From contig JAPFBL010001928.1 in NCBI GenBank assembly GCA_026182355.1, forward strand, positions 5,907,501 through 5,971,500: a stretch of DNA of 64,000 nt. The letters are read 5' to 3'. Positions 24,760-35,652 of this stretch are shown here, in pieces; position 1 is the stretch's first letter, and each line of letters starts with the position of its first letter. The stretch is from Hermatobates lingyangjiaoensis (lineage: Eukaryota; Arthropoda; Insecta; Hemiptera; Hermatobatidae). The translations under genes were made by a program, and so were the position numbers. The notes under the pieces are model-generated. The model saw only the letters and a program-made list of their open reading frames with translations, had not been told where the DNA came from and ran no database searches.

Positions 24760-24993
24760 ATTTCGCATAAACACGTGAAATAACAATCAATGATCAAACC
24801 ACAATAAGAAATGGGAAAACAAGACTAAGATCTTTCAACCGTAACAAGCGGTCTTCGTCAGAGTCAAAAACCCAACTGATGGGTTTTTGACTCTGACGAA
24901 GACCGCTTGTTACGGTTGAAAGATCTTAGTCATGTTTTCCCATTTCTTATTGTAATTTGATCATTGATTATTATTTCACGTGTTTATGTGAAT
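24757..24993. mobile_element. PLE foldback, family B copy 4 (longest)
   Basis: Inverted 112-bp arms, 24762-24873 and 24881-24992, with a 7-base loop and only a few mismatches. From outside in: TTCACATAAACACGTGAA, an ATCAATGATCAAACCACAAT block, AGAAATGGGAAAAC, then the hammerhead-like motif in both arms (24823-24865 minus; 24889-24931 plus). There is no coding sequence. The right side ends without a (TA)n tract. Confidence 0.75.
24889..24931 (+). ncRNA. Hammerhead-like motif, family B
   Basis: GACU, CUGACGA (24893-24899), A, GACCG/CGGUU hairpin, GAAA (24918-24921), GAUCUU, AGUC (24928-24931). It is identical in plan to 20334-20376, and the opposite arm carries its mirror image on the minus strand. 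Confidence 0.6.
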
Positions 24994-25116
24994 TCTGCTT
25001 AACGGTTCAGGTTGATGCCTGGATTTGAAAGAGCTCCTAAGAGCCATAAATGAGCTTCTTCAGAAGCTCTTAAACTTAAGGATCTATTGTGTGGAGGGAT
25101 ATATATATATATATAC
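24994..25116. repeat. Unclassified segment ending in (TA)n
   Basis: It includes an 18-bp palindrome-like hairpin at 25052-25069 (GAGCTTCT inverted) and ends in a short TA run. It sits between two PLE foldbacks and may be another decayed end. Confidence 0.3.
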
Positions 25117-25350
25117 CATGATAAATGGAAACGGTCCGACAGGACAGATTACACTCAAAATGAACTGTGACACATAGACAGAAACATAACAAAGACTCAC
25201 TTTTCAATATTTCGACTGTCATCCCTCCGTCAATTCATTTCTTCTCCTGAGGAAGACCGTCATTATGGTCGAAATATTGAAAAGTGAGTCTTTGTTATGT
25301 TTCTGTCTATGTGTCACAGTTTAGTTTGAGTATATATATATATATATATC
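25117..25350. mobile_element. PLE foldback, family H
   Basis: Inverted 64-bp arms (25153-25216 and 25268-25331) contain ACATAGACAGAAACATAACA and TTTTCAATATTTCGAC. (TA)n lies on the left (about 25100-25116) and right (25331-25350). The loop region supplies the core of a hammerhead-like motif on the plus strand. Confidence 0.65.
25241..25284 (+). ncRNA. Hammerhead-like motif, family H
   Basis: CUUCUC, CUGAGGA (25247-25253), A, GACC...GGUC hairpin, GAAA (25271-25274), UAU, U, GAAAAG. CUUCUC pairs with GAAAAG over 5 of 6 positions (helix I), AUAU is a 4-base palindrome and U is H17. The core heptamer fits CUGANGA. Confidence 0.55.
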
Positions 25351-25500
25351 GGGGGTGTCCAACCGTCTCTGAACCAGCTTGGTTTCTCTCTCTTCTTTCT
25401 CTTGAAGACGGTTCAAACCGAAAATTACAGACTGTAAGTGTGTTCTTTTAATTTCTCTATGTTTGTTTTTCTATATTGAACTATATATATTTATTGTTCG
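25351..25500 (+). mobile_element. PLE-like terminal fragment next to (TA)n
   Basis: Directly after a (TA)n tract: CUUGAAGA, C, GGUUCAAACC hairpin, GAAA, AUU, A, CAGACUG at about 25402-25440. This is the hammerhead-like plan with an AAUU palindrome and a UGAAGA core preceded by CU. The remainder is not recognised. Confidence 0.45.
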
Positions 25501-26038
25501 AAACATCGTATTAACTGTCAACATAGTTGTGAAAAGATTTCTTTATCTCTATCATATTAAGAAGAAACAGAAAAGTTTTGTTATTTGGGCAAGTTAAAAA
25601 ATAATGGCCAAGCGTTTCTCTATAAATCAGTTGAAGCGCAAAACTCTATAGGCATGCTTCCATTGTCGAAGAGGTTTAATATTTCTCTTGTAGTTTATCC
25701 GCAATTAATCATACTGCCATTAAAACAACCATTAAGTCATTTATTTGGAATTGTTTGAAAAGTTATGGGTATTTGATATTAAAAAGGTTTAATCCTCTTT
25801 TAGTCGTATATTCATCTGTACACTTATTAATAATGCCTGTTATCACTTTATATGACAGCTAATGACTTACGAATACGATAGAATCATAAAAAAAATAACC
25901 AATGTGTCTTATGTATCTTTATGATTGCCGTAACATTTCCAGAATGGTCTATTAACCAGATACTTTACGTCGGCAATGAGAGTTTGAATTGAAAGTGGAA
26001 GAAACTGACCGCATCCCGATCTGTCATTTTTTAGTTGT
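25501..26038. other. AT-rich DNA, no gene seen
   Basis: Nothing recognised. Confidence 0.4.
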
Positions 26039-26130
26039 GTATATATATATATATATATATCAACGCTCAAATAAGAAAAAGAACTAATATTTTTCAACTG
26101 TAATAATCAGTTTTCGTCAGAGTCGACTAG
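26039..26130 (-). mobile_element. (TA)n plus decayed family B PLE end
   Basis: After a TA run (26039-26060), the minus strand reads GACU, CUGACGA, A, AACUG/CAGUU hairpin, GAAA, AAUAUU, AGUU. It is a diverged family B copy whose helix II bases have changed on both strands together (GACCG/CGGUU in other copies, AACUG/CAGUU here). Confidence 0.5.
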
Positions 26131-26285
26131 AATTTTCAAAAGAACACGTAGCAAAGAAATTACTGAAACTCCCTACTATAATTCGATATCCTCCTCGTCA
26201 GGAATAGATTTAAATCACTACAAAAGCTGATAACCACTGCAGATAAATTGCTATAAATATTTATAGATATAATAGTAGAAATACA

Positions 26286-26495
26286 AGATTTCACATAAAC
26301 ACGTGAAATAACAATCAATGTTCAAACCACAATAAATGAGGGGAAAAAATGCTAAGATCTTTCTACCGCAACAAGCGGTCTTCGTCAGAGTCAACTGTCA
26401 GTTGGGTTTTTTTCTTTGACGAAGACCGCTTGTTGCGGTTGAAAGATCTGTCTTTTTTTTCCTCATTTCATATTGTGGTTTGATCATTGAATAGT
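26286..26495. mobile_element. PLE foldback, family B copy 5
   Basis: The left arm starts TTTCACATAAACACGTGAAA and the right arm ends ATTGTGGTTTGATCATTGA. Both carry hammerhead-like motifs (minus at 26350-26392 with UAGAAAG at the GAAA; plus at about 26412-26455 with UUUGACGA). It is more diverged than copies 2 and 4 and lacks the outer right CACGTG block and (TA)n. Confidence 0.65.
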
Positions 26496-28518
26496 AGAAA
26501 TATATATAAGTATGAAAAACCTAAGAACTTAATAAACGATCAAACAGGCATTTTCATTAGACCAATAACCAAAGTGAAAAAAAGATTAAATTTACTTTGA
26601 TGATTGAAAAAAAAAATAATAATAAAAATAAAACTGAGAAGTGAATGAATAAACTAAATTAATAGTTGGAAGTAAAATCTCGGCATGGTGGCTATAGGCG
26701 TCAGTTAACAGGAGGCTATATCAACCTACATTCCAAGGATTTAATTTAGTTCTGCTTGAACATGAACTAAACTATTGAGGATATCTCATTCATAACCTTT
26801 CAGGATATTTCATTCAGATCAACGTATGTAAGAAGGATATTTTTACAGTGAAAACATAATTTTAATGTTTTAATTTGAGTATATAATTTTATTGATATAC
26901 ATTCTTAATTTTTAAATAAATTTTCACTCTTCTTTATTTTTACACTTTTATGAAAAAATATCCCAAAAATGAATACTGATAACAATTAATAATTGTAACC
27001 TTATAATATTATAATTTTTCTTGTCATTATTCTGATTTTTCTATTCTTTGCCAACATTGACATAAACAAAATAAAATAATGTCAGTTTCTAGAATTATCA
27101 GAACAGTAAATAAATTAGTAATAAATTACCCAATTAAATAAATTACGAAAAAGTACCTTTTATGTGCTGCAATATTTTTTAAAAACAATTGAAGTTTTCT
27201 TAAGTTTCAGAGACTATAAAGTATCATGAGACTATAAGTTTCAAACACATCAAAAAATTGTAATTTATAATTTTTTTTAAATGCACATGGTTAATAATGT
27301 ACCAATTTTCTCCGCATGAAGCAGTATAGTTTAAAATCAACAGGGTGTTTTATGTACCAAGTACCATAGACACATAAAAAAAATGTAGGTTATAATGTTA
27401 TTACACAATTCATCTGTACAATTCCAGAAATCCTACAGAGACTACCTAAAGAGAGTATAAGGAACCTAAGAATATGTAAATTCGTCAAAATTGATACCCA
27501 TTATCAATTACCCTATATATACTGTTAACGGGGGTTAAGCAGAATGGGGCTTGGATAGCACTGCCTATATAACAGTGTAGGAGGTTACACATGCGTCCAT
27601 TGTAGTGTTTGGTTAGCTTCAGTTTGTGTCTAATAAATGTTGTGATAATTAATAAAGAAATGATAAAAGTACTCACTCCACTGCTTTACTGATTGCAACA
27701 CCTAATAACATTATCAAAAACACCTAATAAACTGAATAGGTATTTCATAAAACCTAATAATATTATAAATGCAGTGATAACTTGGTTTCCTTTATTTTTC
27801 TGTTTGCCACATTCATAGTTTAATGACATCTTTAAGTTTACTATTAGTTTAGAATTAATTAATTTATTACGATTATTTAGTTAGCTATCCAAATATACAT
27901 TAAATTCGAATGATTTGTTCGACTGTATGTAATTACTTTTGAAAACGTTTGACCTACTTATACTTCGCTATATAAACCTGTCACAAACAGCCCATTATGC
28001 GAAGTCATAAAACCTTTAGACAAAACAAAGATGTTTCTTCTTCTCCCTCAATCTCTTTCTCACTCTCACTCCCATCCTCTCACTACTCTGGTATTCAAAA
28101 CAACTTTAATTGGATCTGAATCTATAAAGGTACAAGAAATGTTATCAACCTTACTAGAAAACCAAACACAACTACATGGATTCATGTCTTGCAAAATAAA
28201 AACGTTTCAGTAAAAATTATTTATTTTTTCATCATTTCAAAAAAAATAGAAATTTTGACTATTTTTAAAAGAATTTTACAAGAAAAAATTCTATGAAAAT
28301 AAATATGTTAGTACTTCTTTTTATTATTAGCATTAATTTAAAGAATTTATGAAGAGCAAGCTTTCAGCTAAATAGTATTTAAAATTTAAAGACATCACTG
28401 CTGTGTTCGATATGAAACGAACTTTAAATCACTTCTGTATGATTATAACCAATAGTTGTTTAAAATAATACTAATTTTTATTTAGTAAAAAATTATCTTA
28501 TGAACTATTTTAAGCAAG
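26496..28518. other. AT-rich DNA, no gene seen
   Basis: No gene seen. A moderately GC-richer stretch at 27525-27650 has an open minus-strand frame (27485-27676) without any motif that I recognise. Confidence 0.35.
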
Positions 28519-28975
28519 CAAGGGTCTAGGTTACCTCATTGTTAACGTAGTCGCCTATGAATTGATAGGTCCAGGGTTTGATACCGGCTTGTCCCTCGAT
28601 TTATTCACGAAGCTGGTGAATAAATCTGAGTACGTCGTCCTTCGGAGAAGATGTCAAGCCGTCGGTACCGAGCCTATAAGATGTCAGGTACTCGTTAAGA
28701 ATCCCCACTCTAAATACATTTGAGCCAGGTAAAATTTAGGCCTCCCAATGTAGAATCAACAGGTAATATGGCTTGCCCATTACTAAAAAAATGGGTGCCA
28801 AATAATAAATGAGCCACAATTTCTCCCCTAGAACAGCATTAAAAGGCAAAAGCCTTATGAGTGTGAGCGTTTGGAAAACAAACAGTTTAAGCAAACAGCA
28901 AATTTTAAGTAATAGATAAAATATGATAAATAATGTAATGATAAACATGATAAACAATAGAGTAATGTTTCATAA
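28519..28975 (+). mobile_element. tRNA-derived SINE copy 2, 5' part
   Basis: It matches 17666-18110 closely: TAGTCGCCTATGAATTG, GGTCCAGGGTTTGATACC (B box GGTTTGATACC, better preserved than copy 1), CGGTACCGAGCCT, GGCCTCCCAATGTAGAATCA, GTGTGAGCGTTTGGAAAAC. The A box is damaged (TTACCTCATTG). The element breaks off at about 28975 and resumes at 29482. Confidence 0.75.
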
Positions 28976-29481
28976 AAATATTTTTCTATAAAATCCTTTA
29001 TAATAACAATCAAATTGCAAATTCTTTATTCTAATTAAATTATAGTGGGCAGAGAAAGATTTATTTAAAAATTTTCACTGTTATCCAGATTTTTAAACTT
29101 ATATATATATCTCACTATTGATATTTTATATAATTTATAGTTTTGAATTGTTGGATTAAAAAAAGCATCATATACATACCGGCTGCTATAAATAATATTA
29201 ACATTCTCTTCAAATTGTTCATTATATTTATTTTCTGAATTTGATATAATAAGGGTGAAATGATTGCTGATGTTGGATATCCTGTAGGAGGACTGGATGA
29301 TGTCTGGATATCCTGTAGGAAGACTGGATGATGTCTGGATATGGTTGGGTTGTGCATCCAAAATTTAGAAAACAAGCTAAGAAATTTGATGACCTGATTG
29401 ATGGGTAGAAATAGAATTTTACGTACAAGCATACAAGTCTTAAAGTGAAAATCAAACATAATATTTTTAGCAGTATTGCAT
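28976..29481 (-). mobile_element. PLE RT fragment inserted in the SINE
   Basis: About 506 bp split SINE copy 2. On the minus strand two frames give RT pieces: one reads GYPTSAIISPLLYQI (29115-29459), the motif B region that usually reads GxPTSAxLSEIFLQ; the other (29065-29361) reads SSRYVYDAFFN, the motif C region where YVDD is usual. The pieces lie in different frames and the catalytic YVDD is altered, so it is dead. A 31-bp direct duplication (29276-29306 and 29307-29337) interrupts the region. Where the SINE resumes, only CATA is shared at the two junctions, so no clear target-site duplication is seen. Confidence 0.6.
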
Positions 29482-29546
29482 AAGGGTAAATGTAATTTAT
29501 ACCAAAATGTCTAGTCATATTCTGTCACTCCTGTGATTGTGTTAAA
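29482..29546 (+). mobile_element. tRNA-derived SINE copy 2, 3' part
   Basis: AAATGTAATTTATACC, then TGTCTAGTCATATTCTGTCACTC and GATTGTGTTAAAA match 18125-18185 of copy 1. The AACAT tail is replaced by an A/T run. Confidence 0.7.
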
Positions 29547-29689
29547 AAAAATTTTTTTTTAATATTCTCTAAAAAAGCTCGTAATGAATATGACATGACA
29601 AATTAATGGAAATAATCAACGAAATAAAATAAACTACTATCAAATAAAACACAAAAACTAAAATCATTCGATTAAGCTAAGCTCCATCA

Positions 29690-31260
29690 CTTCCTGCACT
29701 GGAAACTCGAAATTTCTTGACTGAAATAACCAAGATATTGGAAATTAACAAAATGATATTCCATAAAAATGAATTTACATTCAATAATGAAGTATTCTTT
29801 CTATCAACTAACGATGGAGTGACTAATCATATCAGGAGTGGATCATCCTACAGGCTTTCAACACCAGCTATCCTATCACACTTATTTTTTTCATATTCAG
29901 CAAACAAATTCAAATTAATACATGCAAAAAGTTTGTATTGTTATTTATAACAGCCAGTATGTATATGATGCTTTTTTTTATGCAATCAATTCAGACCTAT
30001 TTAATTTCAGTCTCAAAAATATAAAATTTACAAACAATAAGAGAGGAATAACAAGATAAATAACCTATATGCTACCATAGAAAAACTCTATATTAAAACT
30101 TACTGTAGAATATATCGCAAAACAGTAGTAACTGATAAAACAATTCATAATGTAACCACATCTCCTCTATATCAAAAACTATATCTGTTTAGACATTGAA
30201 TAGACAGATTAATAACCATGAGCTATGCAATTATTTATTTGTGGTATTTACTCAAGGTTAGAATAAGGAGAAAAACACTAAGTTCCCACGAAAAATAATC
30301 TTTTGTATAGAGATTTAGTGCTTTTTCATTTATTATAATCAAGATTAATAAAATTTCTTAATGGATAATACAATACAATAAAAAGCACAGTCAATAAAGA
30401 AAATAGCAGTTAACAAGGAATTTATTAAAGAAATATATATTTCAAATGAATTCTAAGAGGATACAGTATATTAAAAATAATAATAAAACCATGAAAACAT
30501 CTCACCAGATAGAAATAGTATATGCATAACGATTATGCATATTTATTTCTATAAACAACAATAAATTGATAAAAAATGTTTTGAAAAAACCTAAGAATTT
30601 TATTGTAACCGAACTACTTAATTCAGCACAACGTGAATATTTTAATAATGAATAAAGATCATAAATTTTAACAAGACGGAATATACAGGATAAAATTCAA
30701 GGACTATGTGCAATATATTTACATAAAGCAAATTAACGTATGTTAAGAAGAGTAAGAAACACTTTCATAACTTTCAAACAATGGGTAACTAATCCCAACT
30801 CTTCCAATCCAGACAAGAACCTGGTAATATAGAGAACTGGATGGACTTACCACACATAGGACAAAGAACTAAGACTGTCATTAACATAGCTTTAGAAATA
30901 TTTAAAGGTAAAACAGTAAACAATGACGATATAAAGGAACAAACTTACTATCTATTACTTACATAAACCACTAACTGATGTTAGGAAATCAACGAATAGA
31001 TACGAACGTTAATGAGAAAGACAATAAAAAATTAAAATTATATAAATACATCAGAATAAACATGAATAAATAAATAAATGGAATTTCATGATCAGTTTGT
31101 AGAATATGTTATTAAGCACGCAAATGAATAAAAACTTGATAGGTAAAAAAATATCAAAACCCGACAAAATTACTTAGTTAATTGAAACTACACCATGAAG
31201 AGGGAAGTGCTTTCAAAACCAGTAACTGTGGAAACGATTTACGGAGTAACATTATATGTC
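29690..31260 (+). pseudogene. Decayed PLE: RT core, connector and 3' end
   Basis: An open frame at 29717-29950 reads like RT motifs between A and B (MIFHKNEFTFNNEVFFL, then a damaged GSPLSPAILSHLFF). At about 29953 in another frame comes QYVYDAFFYAINSDLFNF, the YVDD region with the first Asp lost. At about 30105-30210 comes YCRIYRKTVVTDKTIH, the thumb/connector signature usually FxIYRKPTxTDxxIH, followed by stops. No GIY-YIG core could be recovered further on. At about 31190-31235 a degraded hammerhead-like block (AUGAAGA, G, GGAA...CUUUC, AAAA) precedes a short TA run (31281-31293). The RT region resembles the minus-strand fragment at 28976-29481 in both DNA and protein words, so the two are one family. 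Confidence 0.6.
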
Positions 31261-31296
31261 CTTTCTTTTTGATTTTTATATATATATATATATGGT

Positions 31297-32715
31297 AACT
31301 AGCTGATCTATCCATCTTTACCCGGGAAAAAATTGAATTCCAACTCTAATAATAAATTACATGAAACGAAAACAATTTAAATTTCTATAGTTCCGTTACA
31401 CTTAACTTTTTTTGAGATAAACGAAATTATTACAGAATTAAAATTATAGATTACGCAAAAAAGATATAATCTAACACTGATTATAAATTACACAAATTGT
31501 CTAATACAATTGGTAGTTGATAGATTAGATTAAACAAATAATAAAAGGAATAGTTTTTACTGAACAATATATCAAGAAATGTTGAAAGAAGTATTAGCTC
31601 ATTAAATGTGATATGTCGTACCTGTTAAATAGAATGACACGAATTTTAAATCCACAAATTATTTCAATTAGGAGCCACTTAGATTTGATGACTTCACACA
31701 GTTTTAAATGTTTACTTAAAATTATATCTCTAAACAAAATTGTCTCTTAAAAGTTTGAATATTAATATTTTGATGGAATATTATTGTTTATGAAGAAGCA
31801 TTGTATTGAAAAGTGTCAATTGAGTTCTAATTGTTAAATTCTACCTACATTTTTCATTACGTAATGTTAAGAGTTATTATGTTATGAACTGTATTTATAC
31901 ACACAAATACATACAGTGATTAAGTTTTATATATGTACATTTTGATTTGAATTAATTAATTTTTTATGCTGTATATATTCCCTTATAAGTTTTACTGATT
32001 TAGACATTCATAAACGTCTTCTAGTTTGATATCATCGATATATATAATAACTTATCATTTTGCCTATATGGAGTAGGGCCGGATACTAATTACTAATAAT
32101 TAAACATTTTAAACAAACAAATTAATCAATCAGGAATAAATAAAGAAGTTTTACAATTATTAAACTTATACAGAATACTTTAACCATTCTTTTTAGATTA
32201 GAATTAATGGTTCAAATACTATCATTATTATTCGTAATACTATCATGAATACTTAAAGTTAATAAGTTATTATTTAAGGCATAACTTTCTTTAATGCTTA
32301 AAACAAGTTCAACCAATTGGATATGAAAATTTAATGGTAAACTATTGATAATAACTAAAGCTTGTTAAAGTTAATAAGAAACCCATATAAAACTACAATA
32401 ATTGTCTTTAATATCAATCTGAAAACAATAATAAAAATTTCTGGTACCTGGTTATTTCCAATTGAACAAAGGATGTGGAAATATTATCATAAAGAATAAC
32501 CTACCTGCGGCTGCCATTACCAAACAGGTTACACAGCAAACCTTATCTATTATAATATTTTTGGGATATTACCTGAACCACAACTCTGATTTTTAAAAAA
32601 ACTTTACAAAAACCTTCCCGGGGATATACCTAATAATTTACTAAATTTTCACGGCGATTTGATGTATGGTTTTTGAATCTATCTAGTATAAACACACAGA
32701 CATACATTCATTTTT
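31297..32715. mobile_element. Possible decayed non-coding element
   Basis: The left end ACTAGCTGATCTATCC with CTTTACCCGGG and the right end CCTTCCCGGGGATATACC, TTTCACGGCGATTTGATG and CACACAGACATACATTCATTTTTA look like the two ends of a dispersed arthropod-type element. No reading frame is seen inside. This rests on word resemblance only. Confidence 0.25.
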
Positions 32716-34559
32716 ATAAAATGATTTTAAAAAATGTCATATGATGAGAAAACTACTAAGTTTCACTTGTGTTTCTTGTCTGATTCCTTTACGTTAAGAA
32801 AACACTAACTACATAATGCAATTGGTTAATGCACATTAGAATGTTTACTTTTTATTTTTTATGATAAATTTCCTTAACATAATCTTTATTATGGGAGAGG
32901 GTTAAAATCAAATAAAATCATAATTAGTATGATTAATAAGCCTAGAGAGTTAAATCAAATAAAATTTTAAATTTTACATTTATTATAATTTAATGAAGGG
33001 TGTAAAGCTTCATTTAAGTCGTTATAAAAATACTTAAAATTTATATTTTACATGACTGGTATAATATAATGTTATTAAGCTAGTAATAAAAAAAATCTCG
33101 TGTATAACACCCCACGACTATTTACTTTATTATATAAAGATATTGAAAGATTAAATTGAATTCCTTAAAAAAAATGACCATAAAATGTTTCTTTTGTTAT
33201 AATCTTAACCATAAGTACCTGATAGGAAAACACTCATAAACTATTAAAATTGATAAAATTTATAAGTTCATTTCTAATCCAATAGAATTAATTTATCTTA
33301 CTAAATAATAATGGATTAAATAACCTGAACATAATAAAAGACTGAAAACCGAAACATTTTCAAATCAAGAATCCTGGAACTTGAGCTTTGATTGTTAATC
33401 ATTATTCCAAGCTGAGTTCATTAGTTGTTACTATTAATTAAATTTCATTCTTATATTTTACTATATTTTGTTTAATATCTGAAAGAAATAAAAATAACTC
33501 TTAAACTAGAATTCATTAACTTTTAAAGTATAATTAATATGATATTATTTAGTAATGTGTTAAATATAATTAATTTATAATTCAACAAGTTTTAAACTTT
33601 TCATTCTGAAGGGAAGAATTTACGTCTTGCACCGTATAAATAATAAACGGTTAACAAATAAGCTGAAACCACTGTTTACTACAAACTGTGATTTTTACAA
33701 AATAAAATTATTATTCAAACAGTGTAACTAACTCAAAAAATATTAGTGCTTGTATCATATTTTAAACTGTTGTGTTTAAAAAAAGGTAAGACATAACATA
33801 AATATATAACTGGGTAGTTAGAGCTGTTTTAGTTTTTGAGATTTCCTCCTTATTCACACACATATACAAATCCCCATGATCTACCGAACTCAAAGGATTC
33901 TACAAATATTTTATTGAAAAAAATCTCATTTTGAAATTTGTACCTTGACATAATTTTTAATGTTAACATAACATTTAACGCAATATTTATCCTACTGTAT
34001 ATTTTTTACAGGATAAATAAAATTTCTTTATATTAATATGAATCTATATATTTAAATAGTTCAAAACATTACATTAAACGATAGATTTGTTAATTTTATG
34101 TAGAAAGTTTTATTTTAATGTAAATCCAGTTATGCCTGATTTAGTTGTATGTATAAAATTAGCATACAAGCAAATTTATTAATATCCTTTGACCTGACGT
34201 TCATTAAATCTAGTTCCTCGAGTAGTGAATTAATTGAAATAACTAATATTTGGCAAAGGGTTACCTAAAATTGAGCATGAGTTACATCAGACTACTGGTA
34301 AATTAATTACTACAGATTGCAATTAACCTTCCTACAGAATAACCACAAGATTAAATGAACTTTAGTTCGCTACAATCTTGCTTGCTTTGTCAAAATTCTA
34401 CGACAGTGAAAGGTGTTTGGTAGACTTTGAAAGCTTTTGTTTTAAATTTAATTAATGAAATACTTAATATACCTATTCTATAAATAACTATAACAATTTT
34501 TTTTATACTACACATATTTTATATCATATTCTTATTTATAGATTTCCAAATAAATCAAC
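32716..34559. other. AT-rich DNA, no gene seen
   Basis: Nothing recognised. Confidence 0.4.
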
Positions 34560-34656
34560 TCAGTATTAACATAGTTAATGGGTTAGTTCCACTGAGGTTA
34601 GTAATATTAGAATTAGTAATAATACATTCCGTCATACCTCGTAAAGTCTCTGAAAA

Positions 34657-34699
34657 GCTCGACCGGTTTCGGGTCCGTCAGGATCCCATCTTTAAGAGC
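34657..34699 (-). ncRNA. Hammerhead-like motif, family D left end
   Basis: Minus strand: GCUC, UUAAAGA, U, GGGAUCC/GGACCC hairpin with one bulged A, GAAA, CCGG, U, C, GAGC. GCUC/GAGC forms helix I, ACCGGU is a palindrome and C is H17. The core heptamer is degraded (UUAAAGA against CUGANGA), so it is probably inactive. Confidence 0.5.
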
Positions 34700-34977
34700 A
34701 CCAACTGATTGTGAATGTTATTTTTCTAAAACCTACCTATACATGTCATCTACATTGTAAAATCAGTGTTGTCTGTGTAGTAAATTATTTTTTTCAAGAA
34801 ATTTGTATTTCTTGTTTCATTATCTATTTCTAGTTCTTTGTGTCGTCTTTTAAATGTTATTAGTGGTTTTGTTAAAATGTCGTTTGGTGGTTTGTTTGTT
34901 CATTGATAATATTGTCGGTCATTTTATGTTTGTATATTTCTATTTATTCCTGTATGTTCATTCGTTGTCCTTTTTTC

Positions 34978-35652
34978 ACACTGATAAAACCTAGTGAAAC
35001 ATATAAGTTTATTAATATGAACCCAAAGGTACCACAACTAAAAGCCCAAATTAAATTACACAAGGAAAATAGCCCAATTAGACCCGTAATAAACTATAGG
35101 AATGCACCGGCTTATAAAATATCCAAACAAGTAGCAAAAATATTAAAAGAGAAGGTTATGCTACCGAACACCTACAACATCAAAAACACGGTTGACGTAA
35201 TAAACAAAGTGAAAGACATAACAATAAACGCACAAACCAAACTTGTTTCATTCGACATTGAAAACTTATACACTTCTGTTCCCGTTACAGAAACACTTAA
35301 CATCATACGGGAAATAACTAATGTACATGAGCATGAAAATAGTACAGAAGAAGTAATAAAACTGACTAAAACAACTCTCAAACAGAACTACTTCAGATTT
35401 AACAATGATTTCTACAAAGCAAATGATGGATTAGGAATGGGACATCCAACATCTGCGATACTTTCAGAAATTTTCCTCCAAGAACTTAAAAAGGTCTATG
35501 TAAATGTCCTAAAGTGAAAATTTAACGTTGTTTACTATTGCAGATATGTTGATGGCTTCCTAACAGTCAATAACCCTAGTAACCAAAATATAATAGACAT
35601 AAAGAATTATCTCAACTCATTAAACAACAAAATCAAGTTCACCCACGAATAG
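34978..35652 (+). pseudogene. PLE reverse transcriptase, 5'-truncated and broken
   Basis: The frame open from 34903 holds RT from about 34978. The first ~25 codons from its ATG are the antisense of the endonuclease tail inside the inverted left end and are not RT. Motifs: PQLKAQIKLHKENSPIRPVIN (finger region, usually PxxYGLPKIHK...RPI), SFDIENLYTSVPV (motif A, catalytic Asp at 35254-35256) and GLGMGHPTSAILSEIFLQ (motif B). An in-frame TGA at 35515-35517 interrupts, then RYVDGF (35542-35559) is motif C with the second catalytic Asp changed to Gly. A TAG at 35650 ends the frame. PLE RTs copy element RNA at a nicked target and are the nearest RT relatives of telomerase. This copy cannot be active. 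Confidence 0.85.

Noticed and set aside
29065..29518. Three overlapping minus-strand frames as separate genes
   Set aside because: They are frame-shifted pieces of one PLE RT fragment, extended by a 31-bp duplication.
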